Source: Pedobacter frigiditerrae (GTDB lineage Bacteria; Bacteroidota; Bacteroidia; Sphingobacteriales; Sphingobacteriaceae). From it: DNA of 64,000 bases. Below the pieces are notes generated by a model, which saw only the letters and a program-made list of their open reading frames with translations, was not told the DNA's origin and ran no database searches. The translations under genes were made by a program, and so were the position numbers. The stretch is from NCBI RefSeq assembly GCF_004331645.1, contig NZ_SJSK01000001.1, positions 682,001-746,000 of the forward strand, in the 5' to 3' direction. Shown here in pieces: positions 18,901-26,454 of this stretch (position 1 is the stretch's first letter; each line of letters begins with the position of its first letter).

Positions 18901-19270
18901 TCTATATACCGAACTTTCCAAACTAGAAAATGAAGTGCAATTAGCTGCTTTTGAGACTGAATTAAAAGATAGGTTTGGTCCAGTTCCGCAACCTGTTAAA
19001 GCAATGCTTAAGGTTTTGAGATTACAATGGGTTGGCAAACGTTTAGGCTTTGAAAAACTGAGTTTTAAAAAGAATATTCTTCGTGGTTATTTCATTACCG
19101 ATAAACAATCGAGGTTTTTTGATTCGGAAGTATTTAATAAAATATTGGCTTTTGCACAAATCCATCAACGATTGTGTAATTTAAAGGAAGTAAAAGATAG
19201 TTTACGGATTTCTTTCGATAACATTGCAAACGTTGATGAAGCAATAGAAATGCTAGAGTTGATTTTGTAG
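15932..19270 (+). CDS. mfd: Transcription-repair coupling factor
   Basis: Removes RNA polymerase stalled at DNA damage and recruits UvrA. 1112 residues, starting with GTG at 15932, where the protein's conserved N-terminus begins. Order: UvrB-homology region (about 1-350), CarD-like polymerase-interaction domain (PGDFVTHIDHGIGKYAGLEKVEV), RecG-like translocase with Walker A GDVGFGKT (588-595), DEEQ box (689-692), TATPIPRTL, and helicase motif VI region GRVGRSNKKAF, then the C-terminal TRCF domain that masks UvrA binding. The leader is only a repeat-rich stretch; no clear promoter. Confidence 0.97.
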   Translation: MNIRDLINRYKTDERVVATAKSLNKGKGGKTQLKGLVGSADAVIAISTYFLLHKPQLFILPNREEASYFLSDLEGILDKEVLFFPSSFRKAFEFTQIDTANVLARAEVLNELNHQSEYGKIVVTYPEALAEKVIDRSVLEKNTLEISIGATLGIDFINEFLFEYDFERSDFVYEPGQFSIRGGIVDIFSFSHELPYRIEFFGDTVESIRTFEIDTQLSVDDVKSLTIVPNVQAKFLTENNISLLDYIEKDTQLWFKDVEYTLDIVKGGYKKAVELWKALALTEKQQNPNWLDPKFSFTDEKMLSDLFQDFALVEFGKQFFYQTDDVIQFETKPQPSFNKDFDLLIKNLKENESQHIHNFIFTNSTKQTERLYAILDDIDKTAKFTPVNIPLREGFLDAQQKVAFYTDHQIFDRFYKYQLKKGYQRSQAITLKDLRELKPGDFVTHIDHGIGKYAGLEKVEVNGKTQEMIRLVYADNDLLYVNINSLNRIAKFSGKDGTQPKMNKLGTEAWDKLKKTTKKKVKDIARDLIKLYAMRKAQVGTAFAPDGYLETELEASFIYEDTPDQVKATADVKKDMEAPHPMDRLVCGDVGFGKTEIAIRAAFKAVANGKQAAILVPTTILALQHFKTFSSRLKEFPCTVDYINRFKTSKQIKDTLERVANGKVDIVIGTHRLLSKDVKFKDLGIMIIDEEQKFGVAAKEKLKALRVNVDTLTLTATPIPRTLHFSLMGARDLSIMSTPPPNRQAVNTELHVFNDKLIQEAVQFELDRGGQVFFIHNRVNDLPQLGGLIQTLVPKARIGIAHGQLDGDQLEDVMLDFINGEKDVLVATTIIEAGLDIPNANTIIINHAHMFGLSDLHQMRGRVGRSNKKAFCYLLSLPLSTLTNEARKRLSAIEEFSDLGSGFNIAMRDLDIRGSGNLLGGEQSGFIAEIGFEMYNKILDEAIQELKDAEFKDLFKDEPERAFVNFTQVDTDVELHIPDDYVTSITERYNLYTELSKLENEVQLAAFETELKDRFGPVPQPVKAMLKVLRLQWVGKRLGFEKLSFKKNILRGYFITDKQSRFFDSEVFNKILAFAQIHQRLCNLKEVKDSLRISFDNIANVDEAIEMLELIL

Positions 19271-19273
19271 TAT

Positions 19274-19369
19274 TTTGTCATCCAGAGCGCAGCGAAGGAT
19301 CTCTCTATACTTTCGCTCCTGGATTTTTCCCCGCCTAGCTGACGGGCAAGCTTCGTCAGAATGACAAAA
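19274..19369. repeat. GTCATTC-ended dispersed hairpin element
   Basis: Starts TTTTGTCATCCAGAGCGCAG and ends CGTCAGAATGACAAAA; the two ends are inverted repeats. Fills the gap between mfd and the DUF3820 gene. Confidence 0.7.
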
Positions 19370-19374
19370 AGATT

Positions 19375-19584
19375 ATGGATCCACAAATGTTAAACGAGCT
19401 CGTTACAATGAAAATGCCTTTTGGAAAGTACAAAGGGTGGATTATTTCACGTTTGCCAGAAACTTACTTGGTTTGGTTTCATAGCCAAGGTTTTCCTCCT
19501 GGCAGGTTAGGCCATTTATTAGCAACAATGTATGAGATTAAGTTAAACGGATTAGAATATTTGTTGCAAGGGTTAAAACGTTAG
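19375..19584 (+). CDS. DUF3820 family small protein
   Basis: 69 residues matching the whole DUF3820 (QsregVF) pattern: MPFGKYKGWIISRLPETYLVWF, GFPPGRLGHLLATMYEIKLNGLE. The name comes from a quorum-sensing-linked virulence factor structure; no activity is established. No signal peptide. It stands alone behind mfd, the intervening DNA being a hairpin repeat. The ATG lies directly at the end of that repeat. Confidence 0.85.
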   Translation: MDPQMLNELVTMKMPFGKYKGWIISRLPETYLVWFHSQGFPPGRLGHLLATMYEIKLNGLEYLLQGLKR

Positions 19585-19770
19585 TAACCAATTATAAAAT
19601 TCTATTTCAACACCCCTTTTTTTCCAATTTAAGGGAAATTTTAGGCCTGCTGCACAAATAAATCATCCTTCCTGCTTATCAAATTCATAAAAACTTCATA
19701 TTCCTGCATTTATTTTGGCGCTTGTTAGGTTTTCATACCTAGAACTCAAAAATCGCCAAAAAATCAGATA

Positions 19771-20853
19771 ATGAAAAAACTTATAATGCTCGCAATCACG
19801 AGTGCATTGTTATATCAAACAGGTTGCACTTCAAAAAAAGAAGAAAGGGAAGAAGAAACCAAGTATACGGTCACATCTCCACTCAAAATTGACACTTCTT
19901 TCACGAAAGAATATGTTTCTCAAATTAAATCGGTTAGAAATATAGAATTAAGAGCTCAAGAAAAAGGATATCTACAAAATATTTATGTAGATGAGGGCCA
20001 AACTGTAAAAGCAGGACAATTACTTTTTAGAATTATGCCCAAAATGTTTGAAGCCGAATTGCTTAAAGCACAAGCGGAAACTAAAGCCGCAGAACTTGAA
20101 TTACAAAACACCAAATTGCTTTCTGACAAAAATGTTGTTTCGAAAAATGAACTCTATATGGCGAAAGCTAAATTAGATGCCGCAAATGCCGAAACATCAT
20201 TGGCAAAAATGCATTTAGCGCTTACAGAAATTAGGGCGCCATTTGATGGAACTATTGACCGCATTCCACTTAAACTAGGTAGCTTGGTTGATGAAGGTGC
20301 TTTACTAACCAGCCTATCAGACAATAGCCAGATGTTTGCCTACTTTAACGTTTCTGAGCCAGAATACTTAAACTATGCCAACACCAATAAAGAAAAAGGC
20401 AAACAACAGGTTAGCTTATTAATGGCAAATAACGAAGTATTAAAATCTAAAGGAACTGTAGAAACCGTAGAGAGTGAGTTTGACAATGAAACCGGCAATA
20501 TCGCGTTTAGAGCAAGGTTTACTAATCCAAACAACCTACTTAGAAATGGTGAAACCGGAAAAATACAAATGCTTGTTCCGCTAAAAAGCGTGCTCGTTAT
20601 TCCACAGAAAGCAACTTATGAAATTCAAGATAAAAAGTTTGTTTTTGTAATAGACCAAAGTAATAAAGTAAGGTCTCGTGAAATTTCTATCGCTAATGAA
20701 ATGCCAGATTTATATGTAGTTGGCAATGGACTAAAAGAAGGAGACAAAATCCTATTCGATGGTGTACAAAAGGTAAAGGACGATGATAAAATCAAGTTCA
20801 AGTACCTGGACCCAAAAGGCGTAATCAGCAACCTGAAATTATACGCAGAATAA
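19771..20853 (+). CDS. RND efflux periplasmic adaptor (membrane fusion protein), lipoprotein
   Basis: 360 residues. Signal peptide with lipid-attachment Cys19 (YQTGC). AcrA-like order: beta-barrel strand, biotinyl-lipoyl half-motif (RAQEKGYLQNIYVDEGQTVKAGQLLF), alpha-hairpin (about 90-135, alanine/lysine-rich), second lipoyl half (IRAPFDGTIDRIPLKLGSLV), then beta-barrel and membrane-proximal domains. It bridges the inner-membrane pump and the outer-membrane channel. First gene of the three-gene efflux operon; the pump starts 22 bases later. Substrate unknown; no regulator gene is next to it. Confidence 0.93.
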   Translation: MKKLIMLAITSALLYQTGCTSKKEEREEETKYTVTSPLKIDTSFTKEYVSQIKSVRNIELRAQEKGYLQNIYVDEGQTVKAGQLLFRIMPKMFEAELLKAQAETKAAELELQNTKLLSDKNVVSKNELYMAKAKLDAANAETSLAKMHLALTEIRAPFDGTIDRIPLKLGSLVDEGALLTSLSDNSQMFAYFNVSEPEYLNYANTNKEKGKQQVSLLMANNEVLKSKGTVETVESEFDNETGNIAFRARFTNPNNLLRNGETGKIQMLVPLKSVLVIPQKATYEIQDKKFVFVIDQSNKVRSREISIANEMPDLYVVGNGLKEGDKILFDGVQKVKDDDKIKFKYLDPKGVISNLKLYAE

Positions 20854-20875
20854 TAACGCTTAATTATTAATATTT

Positions 20876-23800
20876 ATGTTCGCCAAATTTATACAAAGGC
20901 CTGTCCTTTCTATTGTTATATCCCTAATAATTGTGTTTTTAGGTGCGCTTGCTATTACAGGCTTGCCAGTAACACAATTCCCTTCTATATCTCCTCCAAA
21001 AGTAAATATCACTGCAGAATACCCAGGTGCAAATAATGAGTTATTGATTAAGTCTGTAGTAATTCCTTTAGAACGTGCCTTAAATGGTGTTCCCGGAATG
21101 AAATATATTGCCTCTGATGCTGGAAACGATGGAGAAGCTAGTATCCAAGTTGTTTTCAATTTGGGAACAGACCCCAATCAAGCTTCGCTAAATGTGCAAA
21201 ATCGCGTAGCAGCAGTAACCAACAAATTACCACCTTTAGTGGTAAGGGAAGGTGTAAAAATTAGCAGGGAAGAATCAAATATGCTGATGTACATCAACCT
21301 TTATAGCAAAGACCCAAAGATGAATGAAAGTTTTCTTTACAACTTTGCCGACATTAATATTTTAGCTGAGCTAAAGCGTGTTGATGGTGTTGGTTTCGCA
21401 GATATTTTAGGAGACCGTGATTATGCGATGCGAGTTTGGCTAAAACCAGACCGTATGCAAGCCTATAAAATTTCCGCAGAAGAGATAATGAAAGCTCTTG
21501 ATGAACAAAGTTTGGAAGCTTCTCCGGGTAAAACTGGCGAAAGTTCAGGCAAGCGCTCACAAGCATTTGAGTATGTGTTGAAATATTCTGGTCGTTTTAC
21601 TACAAAAGAACAGTATGGAAACATCGTTTTACGGGCTAGTCCAGATGGTGAAATGTTGCGCCTTAAAGATGTTGCCGATGTAGATTTTAGTAGTTCTGCT
21701 TACAACTTATACTCCAATTTAAACGGAAAATCATCTGCAGCGATTGTACTAAAACAATCTTATGGAAGCAATGCCAGTCAGGTAATTAAAGATGTGAAGG
21801 CTAAAATGGCCGAAATAAAGGCGACTTCTTTTCCCAAAGGTTTGGATTATGAAATCAGTTATGATGTGTCTAAATTTTTAGACGCATCTATTGAAAAGGT
21901 AATTCACACCTTATTGGAAGCCTTTATTCTAGTAGGCTTGGTGGTGTTTTTATTTTTAGGAGATTGGCGCTCAACATTAATCCCAATCATCGCCGTACCG
22001 GTATCGCTAATTGGAACATTTGTGTTTATGCAGTTTTTTGGCATCACACTTAACCTAATTACCTTGTTTGCACTTGTTTTGGCCATTGGAGTAGTAGTAG
22101 ATAATGCGATTGTAGTTATCGAAGCCGTTCACACGAAAATGGAGCACGGTAAAATATCCGCATTAAAAGCAACGCAGCAAGCAATGAGAGAAATTAGTGG
22201 AGCCATCATTGCAATCACTTTTGTAATGGCTTCGGTATTTATTCCTGTTGCCTTTATGTCTGGTCCGGTAGGTATTTTCTACCGACAGTTCTCAATTACA
22301 ATGGCTACAGCAATTATCCTTTCTGGAGTAGTGGCACTAACTTTAACGCCTGCTTTGTGTGCCATTATGTTAAAAAACAATCACGGTAAGGCAAAAAAGA
22401 AAACACCAATAGACCGAGTGCTAGATGGCTTTAACAACTGGTTTAACAGATTAACAGGAAGTTATAAAAACATCTTAGATAGAGTTGTAACTCGTAGGCT
22501 TTTTACCTTCGGTACATTAATTGCTTTTTGTATTGGAATATGGTTTTTAAACAATTCAGTACCTTCTGGATTTATCCCTAACGAAGACCAAGGAATGGTT
22601 TACGCCATTATTCAAACTCCTGCTGGATCAACATTAGAAAGGACAAATCAAATTGCTAAACGATTACAAATTGTTGCCAAAGAAGTTGAGGGCGTAAAGT
22701 CTGTTTCTTCCTTAGCAGGATATGAGATTTTGACTGAAGGAACAGGTTCAAATGCTGGTACTTGTTTAATTAACTTAAAAGATTGGAGTGAACGTAAAAA
22801 TTCTTCGCTAGATGTAATTAAGGAGCTTGAAGAAAAAGCTAAAGATATTCCTGGTGCAACTATCGAATTTTTTCAACCCCCAGCTGTACCTGGTTATGGC
22901 GCCGCTGGTGGATTTGAGCTGCGTTTATTGGATAAAGCGGGTAGTGGCGATTATAAAAAGATGGAAACGGTGAGCAATGATTTTGTTCGCGAACTAAATA
23001 AACGAAAAGAACTTTCATCAGTTTTCAGTTTCTATAGTGCTAGTTTTCCTCAATATATGTTAGACATTGATAACGATTTAGCACAGCAAAAAGGCGTAAC
23101 AATTGATAACGCAATGAGTACATTGTCAACCTTTGTGGGAAGTAATTACGAAACAAGTTTTATAAAATACGACCGTCAATACAAAGTAATGGTGCAAGCT
23201 TTGCCCCAATATAGAGCTTTACCGAGTGATATTTTAAAGCTTTCAGTAAAAAATGACAGGGATGAAATGGTTCCTTTTTCTGCCTTTATGAAAATGGATA
23301 AAGTTTATGGATTATCAGAAATTACACGTCACAATATGGCCAATGCTTCAGAAATTAGTGGGCAATCTGGGCAAGGTTATAGTTCAGGAGAAGCCATTAA
23401 AGCCATTACAGAAGTTGCGAAAAAAACATTGCCAAGAGGTTTCGCTATTGACTGGGCGGGGATTTCAAAAGACGAAGTCTCTAGGGGAAATGAAGCCATC
23501 TATATTTTCTTAATCTGTTTAGGTTTTGTGTATCTAATTTTAGCAGCTCAATATGAAAGTTTTGTATTGCCATTGTCGGTTATTTTATCGCTGCCTGCCG
23601 GAATTTTTGGCACTTATCTTTTGCTTAAAATTTTAGGCTTAGAAAACAACATTTATGCACAAGCAGCCATGGTAATGCTAATTGGTTTACTTGGTAAAAA
23701 TGCCGTGTTAATTGTTGAGTTTGCAGCACAGCGACATAGCCAAGGGGTTTCTGTAGCCAAAGCTGCAATAGAGTCCGCAGTTGTTAGGTTCCGTCCTATT

Positions 23801-24043
23801 TTAATGACTTCTTTTGCTTTTATCGCTGGCTTAATTCCATTGATGATAGCTACTGGACCAGGAAAAATAGGAAATAGAACGATTGGGACCGCGGCTACGG
23901 GCGGTATGTTATTTGGAACCGTATTTGGCGTAATCATCATTCCTGGGCTATACTTTATTTTCGGCACAATTGCCTCAAAAAGAAAACTGATAAAAATTGA
24001 AGAAGAACATCCCTTAACAGAAGAAATTGAAGATAATGTTTAA
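20876..24043 (+). CDS. RND multidrug efflux pump, HAE1 family (AcrB-like)
   Basis: Inner-membrane proton-driven exporter of 1055 residues with the usual twelve TM segments and two large periplasmic loops. The proton relay in TM4 reads VVVDNAIVV: Asp409 is kept, while the second aspartate of AcrB (Asp408) is Asn410. The TM10 lysine is Lys941 in LLGKNAVLIVEF. The N-terminus is the standard FIQRPVLSIVISLIIVFLG. Together with the adaptor and channel genes it makes a full tripartite system. The ORF ends inside the first codons of the channel gene. Confidence 0.95.
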   Translation: MFAKFIQRPVLSIVISLIIVFLGALAITGLPVTQFPSISPPKVNITAEYPGANNELLIKSVVIPLERALNGVPGMKYIASDAGNDGEASIQVVFNLGTDPNQASLNVQNRVAAVTNKLPPLVVREGVKISREESNMLMYINLYSKDPKMNESFLYNFADINILAELKRVDGVGFADILGDRDYAMRVWLKPDRMQAYKISAEEIMKALDEQSLEASPGKTGESSGKRSQAFEYVLKYSGRFTTKEQYGNIVLRASPDGEMLRLKDVADVDFSSSAYNLYSNLNGKSSAAIVLKQSYGSNASQVIKDVKAKMAEIKATSFPKGLDYEISYDVSKFLDASIEKVIHTLLEAFILVGLVVFLFLGDWRSTLIPIIAVPVSLIGTFVFMQFFGITLNLITLFALVLAIGVVVDNAIVVIEAVHTKMEHGKISALKATQQAMREISGAIIAITFVMASVFIPVAFMSGPVGIFYRQFSITMATAIILSGVVALTLTPALCAIMLKNNHGKAKKKTPIDRVLDGFNNWFNRLTGSYKNILDRVVTRRLFTFGTLIAFCIGIWFLNNSVPSGFIPNEDQGMVYAIIQTPAGSTLERTNQIAKRLQIVAKEVEGVKSVSSLAGYEILTEGTGSNAGTCLINLKDWSERKNSSLDVIKELEEKAKDIPGATIEFFQPPAVPGYGAAGGFELRLLDKAGSGDYKKMETVSNDFVRELNKRKELSSVFSFYSASFPQYMLDIDNDLAQQKGVTIDNAMSTLSTFVGSNYETSFIKYDRQYKVMVQALPQYRALPSDILKLSVKNDRDEMVPFSAFMKMDKVYGLSEITRHNMANASEISGQSGQGYSSGEAIKAITEVAKKTLPRGFAIDWAGISKDEVSRGNEAIYIFLICLGFVYLILAAQYESFVLPLSVILSLPAGIFGTYLLLKILGLENNIYAQAAMVMLIGLLGKNAVLIVEFAAQRHSQGVSVAKAAIESAVVRFRPILMTSFAFIAGLIPLMIATGPGKIGNRTIGTAATGGMLFGTVFGVIIIPGLYFIFGTIASKRKLIKIEEEHPLTEEIEDNV

Positions 24044-25469
24044 AAATAAAATATATAAAGGCTTTGGCTTTGCGCTAATCTGCTTGGTCTATACAGCTTG
24101 CAAAGCGCCTCAATTGGCACAAAGAACCGAAAACACAAGTATACCAAATGCTTTTAATGGGTCTACAGATACAATAAACGTAACCAGTATTAAATGGCGT
24201 GAGTTTTTTAAGGATAACTATTTAGTCCGCTTAATAGATACGGCTTTAAAAAATAATCAAGAATTGAATGTGACCTTGCAGGAAATCGAGATTGCAAAAA
24301 ATGAAGTAAGAGCTAAAAAAGGAGAAATTTTACCAAGTGTAGGTTATCGTGCAGGTGCAGGATTAGAAAAAGTGGGTCTTTACACAAGTCAAGGTGCTGG
24401 AGATGCTAGTGCAGATATTATACCCGGTAAAAAAGTGCCCGAAATATTACCAGATTACCAATTTGGACTTACGGCGAATTGGGAGGTAGATATTTGGCAT
24501 AAACTTCATAATGCGAAAAAAGCGGCAGTAATACGTTATTTATCTACCATTGAAGGCAAAAACTTTGTGGTTACCAATTTAATAGCTGAGGTTGCCAACT
24601 CCTATTATGAGCTTTTGGCTTTGGATAATCAGCTCGATATCGTAAAGAAAAACATCACCATACAGAATAATGCTTTGGAGTTGATGAAGATACAAAAACA
24701 AGCAACCAGAGTTACAGAGCTGGCGGTTAGAAAATTTGAAGCTGAAGTTTACAACTCTAAAAGTTTAGAGTTTAGTATTCAGCAAAACATTACCGAGACT
24801 GAAAATAGAATTAACTTTTTACTAGGCAGGTTTCCACAAACGATTAAAAGAAATTCTGAAAGTTTTAACGATTTGCTACCTAACGTGATCAATGCCGGCA
24901 TTCCATCTCAATTATTGGCAAATAGAGCAGATATTAAACAAGCCGAGTTGGGTTTAGCAGCAGCAAAACTCGATGTTAAAGTAGCAAAGGCACAATTCTA
25001 TCCTTCATTTGGAATATCTGCAAACTTAGGTTTTCAAGCATTTAACCCTTCTTATTTGGTGCGAACTCCAGAGTCATTGTTATACTCCTTAGCTGGAGAT
25101 TTAGCAGGTCCTCTAATTAATAAAAACGCTATAAAAGCAAATTATCTCACTGCTAATGCAAAGCAAGTACAAGCTATTTATAATTACGAAAAAACGATTT
25201 TAAATGGATATATCGAAACCGTTAATCAACTTTCGAGCATTAAAAACTTAGAAAAAAGTTATGCCCTAAAGACAAAACAGGTTTTGGCACTCACACAATC
25301 TGTAGATATTTCTAACGATCTTTTCCGTTCTGCCCGAGCAGATTATTTTGAAGTATTAATGACGCAACGCGATGCTTTGGAAGCCAAATTAGAATTAATA
25401 GAAACCAAAAAACAACAACTAAATGCTGTGGTAAATATATATCAGGCTTTAGGAGGTGGGTGGAATTAG
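24036..25469 (+). CDS. Outer-membrane efflux channel lipoprotein (OprM/NodT family)
   Basis: 477 residues from the ATG at 24036, overlapping the pump gene by 8 bases; an in-frame TTG nine bases earlier is less likely. Signal peptide with lipid-attachment Cys in VYTACKAP. The mature protein shows the two-fold TolC repeat: long alpha-helical hairpins (about 80-120 and 195-235; 290-320 and 395-450), and the motifs ANWEVDIW, NRADIKQAE and the C-terminal LGGGW. Completes the tripartite RND system. Translational coupling to the pump is likely from the overlap. Confidence 0.93.
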   Translation: MFKNKIYKGFGFALICLVYTACKAPQLAQRTENTSIPNAFNGSTDTINVTSIKWREFFKDNYLVRLIDTALKNNQELNVTLQEIEIAKNEVRAKKGEILPSVGYRAGAGLEKVGLYTSQGAGDASADIIPGKKVPEILPDYQFGLTANWEVDIWHKLHNAKKAAVIRYLSTIEGKNFVVTNLIAEVANSYYELLALDNQLDIVKKNITIQNNALELMKIQKQATRVTELAVRKFEAEVYNSKSLEFSIQQNITETENRINFLLGRFPQTIKRNSESFNDLLPNVINAGIPSQLLANRADIKQAELGLAAAKLDVKVAKAQFYPSFGISANLGFQAFNPSYLVRTPESLLYSLAGDLAGPLINKNAIKANYLTANAKQVQAIYNYEKTILNGYIETVNQLSSIKNLEKSYALKTKQVLALTQSVDISNDLFRSARADYFEVLMTQRDALEAKLELIETKKQQLNAVVNIYQALGGGWN

Positions 25470-25489
25470 GGTTATCTTGTAAAAATAGT

Positions 25490-25583
25490 TTGTCATTCAG
25501 ACTTGTGCAGATTTTACATCGGTAGCCGGCGAAGAATCTAAAAGAAGCTTTATTCTGAGATTCTTCCTTCCTCAGAATGACCA
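25490..25583. repeat. GTCATTC-ended dispersed hairpin element
   Basis: Begins TTGTCATTCAGAC and ends CCTCAGAATGACCAA, with internal GAAGAATCT and AGATTCTTC also inverted. Lies between convergent genes, where it could terminate both. Confidence 0.7.
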
Positions 25584-25589
25584 ATCTGT

Positions 25590-26306
25590 TTAAATCTCGC
25601 AACCATTCTCATCACAAATCGCATCATCATTTTTATTTAATGACTGAAGCGTTGTTTTAGGCTGCATGGCTTGCCATTCTGTAAAGCTTTGCACAATGGC
25701 TTGTTCAAAAGCCAGAACAGGTTGTGCGCCAGATAAAGCATATTTCCTATCGAACACAAAATATGGAACTCCCCTAACACCCAGTTGCTGACTTTCATAA
25801 ACATCATAACGAACAGCTTCTGCAAAATCATCACTTTTCAAAACATTTAAAGTTTCAGTTTTATCTAATCCTAAATCTTCAGCAATGCTGAGTAAAGTTT
25901 CGTGTTTAGCAATATCTTTAGCACCCATAAAGTGCGCATTAAACAACGCTTCTTCGGCCTGGTTTTGTAAGCCTTTACTTTTCGCAAAATGCAAAAAACG
26001 ATGCGCATCAAAAGAGTTAGCAGGAACATTGGTTGCGAAATTTAAATCCAAGCCAACGTTCGAAGCCATTTCAACTACTTGACCTGTCATTTGTTTAGCT
26101 TGCTCAATAGACATTCCTTTGGCTCTAGCTAAATAAGTATACAAATCTTCATTGGTTGTATTGTTATATTCTGGATTAAGTTGAAAACTTTTCCATTCTA
26201 TTTCAATATCATCTTTAAATGGCAATTTTTCTATTGCTTTTTCAAAATGTCTCTTGCCAATATAGCAAAATGGACACATCACATCAGACCAGATTTCTAC
26301 TTTCAT
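25590..26306 (-). CDS. DsbA-family oxidoreductase, FrnE-like
   Basis: 238 residues from the ATG at 26304-26306; the frame is open farther upstream, but that part crosses the terminator hairpin of the peptidase gene and is not conserved-looking. Thioredoxin fold with the helical insertion of the FrnE/2-hydroxychromene isomerase group: MKVEIWSDVMCPFCYIGK puts the CPFC redox pair at residues 11-14, and the cis-Pro loop is GVRGVPYFVF. No signal peptide, so it acts in the cytoplasm. FrnE of Deinococcus is a cadmium-inducible disulfide isomerase; the substrate here is unknown. C-terminus has a CDENGCEI tail with two more cysteines. Confidence 0.9.
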   Translation of the reverse strand: MKVEIWSDVMCPFCYIGKRHFEKAIEKLPFKDDIEIEWKSFQLNPEYNNTTNEDLYTYLARAKGMSIEQAKQMTGQVVEMASNVGLDLNFATNVPANSFDAHRFLHFAKSKGLQNQAEEALFNAHFMGAKDIAKHETLLSIAEDLGLDKTETLNVLKSDDFAEAVRYDVYESQQLGVRGVPYFVFDRKYALSGAQPVLAFEQAIVQSFTEWQAMQPKTTLQSLNKNDDAICDENGCEI

Positions 26307-26352
26307 AAAACAAAGGTAAGGTTGATGGATTTTTGGATGGTAAGCTAAAAGT

Positions 26353-26388
26353 AAAAACCCAACTAACCAAAAGGTTAGCTGGGTTTTT
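26353..26388. terminator. Bidirectional terminator hairpin
   Basis: AAAAACCCA-A-CTAACC (26353-26368) pairs with GGTTAG-C-TGGGTTTTT (26373-26388) around an AAAA loop. T runs on both strands; it fits the end of the M14 peptidase gene on the minus strand. Confidence 0.8.
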
Positions 26389-26400
26389 AGCATTTATAAT

Positions 26401-26448
26401 TAGTCATCCGATGATTGTAGCAGGACGCATACAATCATCGGATGACTA
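26401..26448. repeat. Perfect 18-bp palindromic element
   Basis: TAGTCATCCGATGATTGT (26401-26418) and its exact reverse complement (26431-26448) flank a 12-base loop. It starts six bases beyond the peptidase stop codon, before a separate terminator. Core resembles the element at 14950-14996. Confidence 0.75.
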
Positions 26449-26454
26449 GACTCT

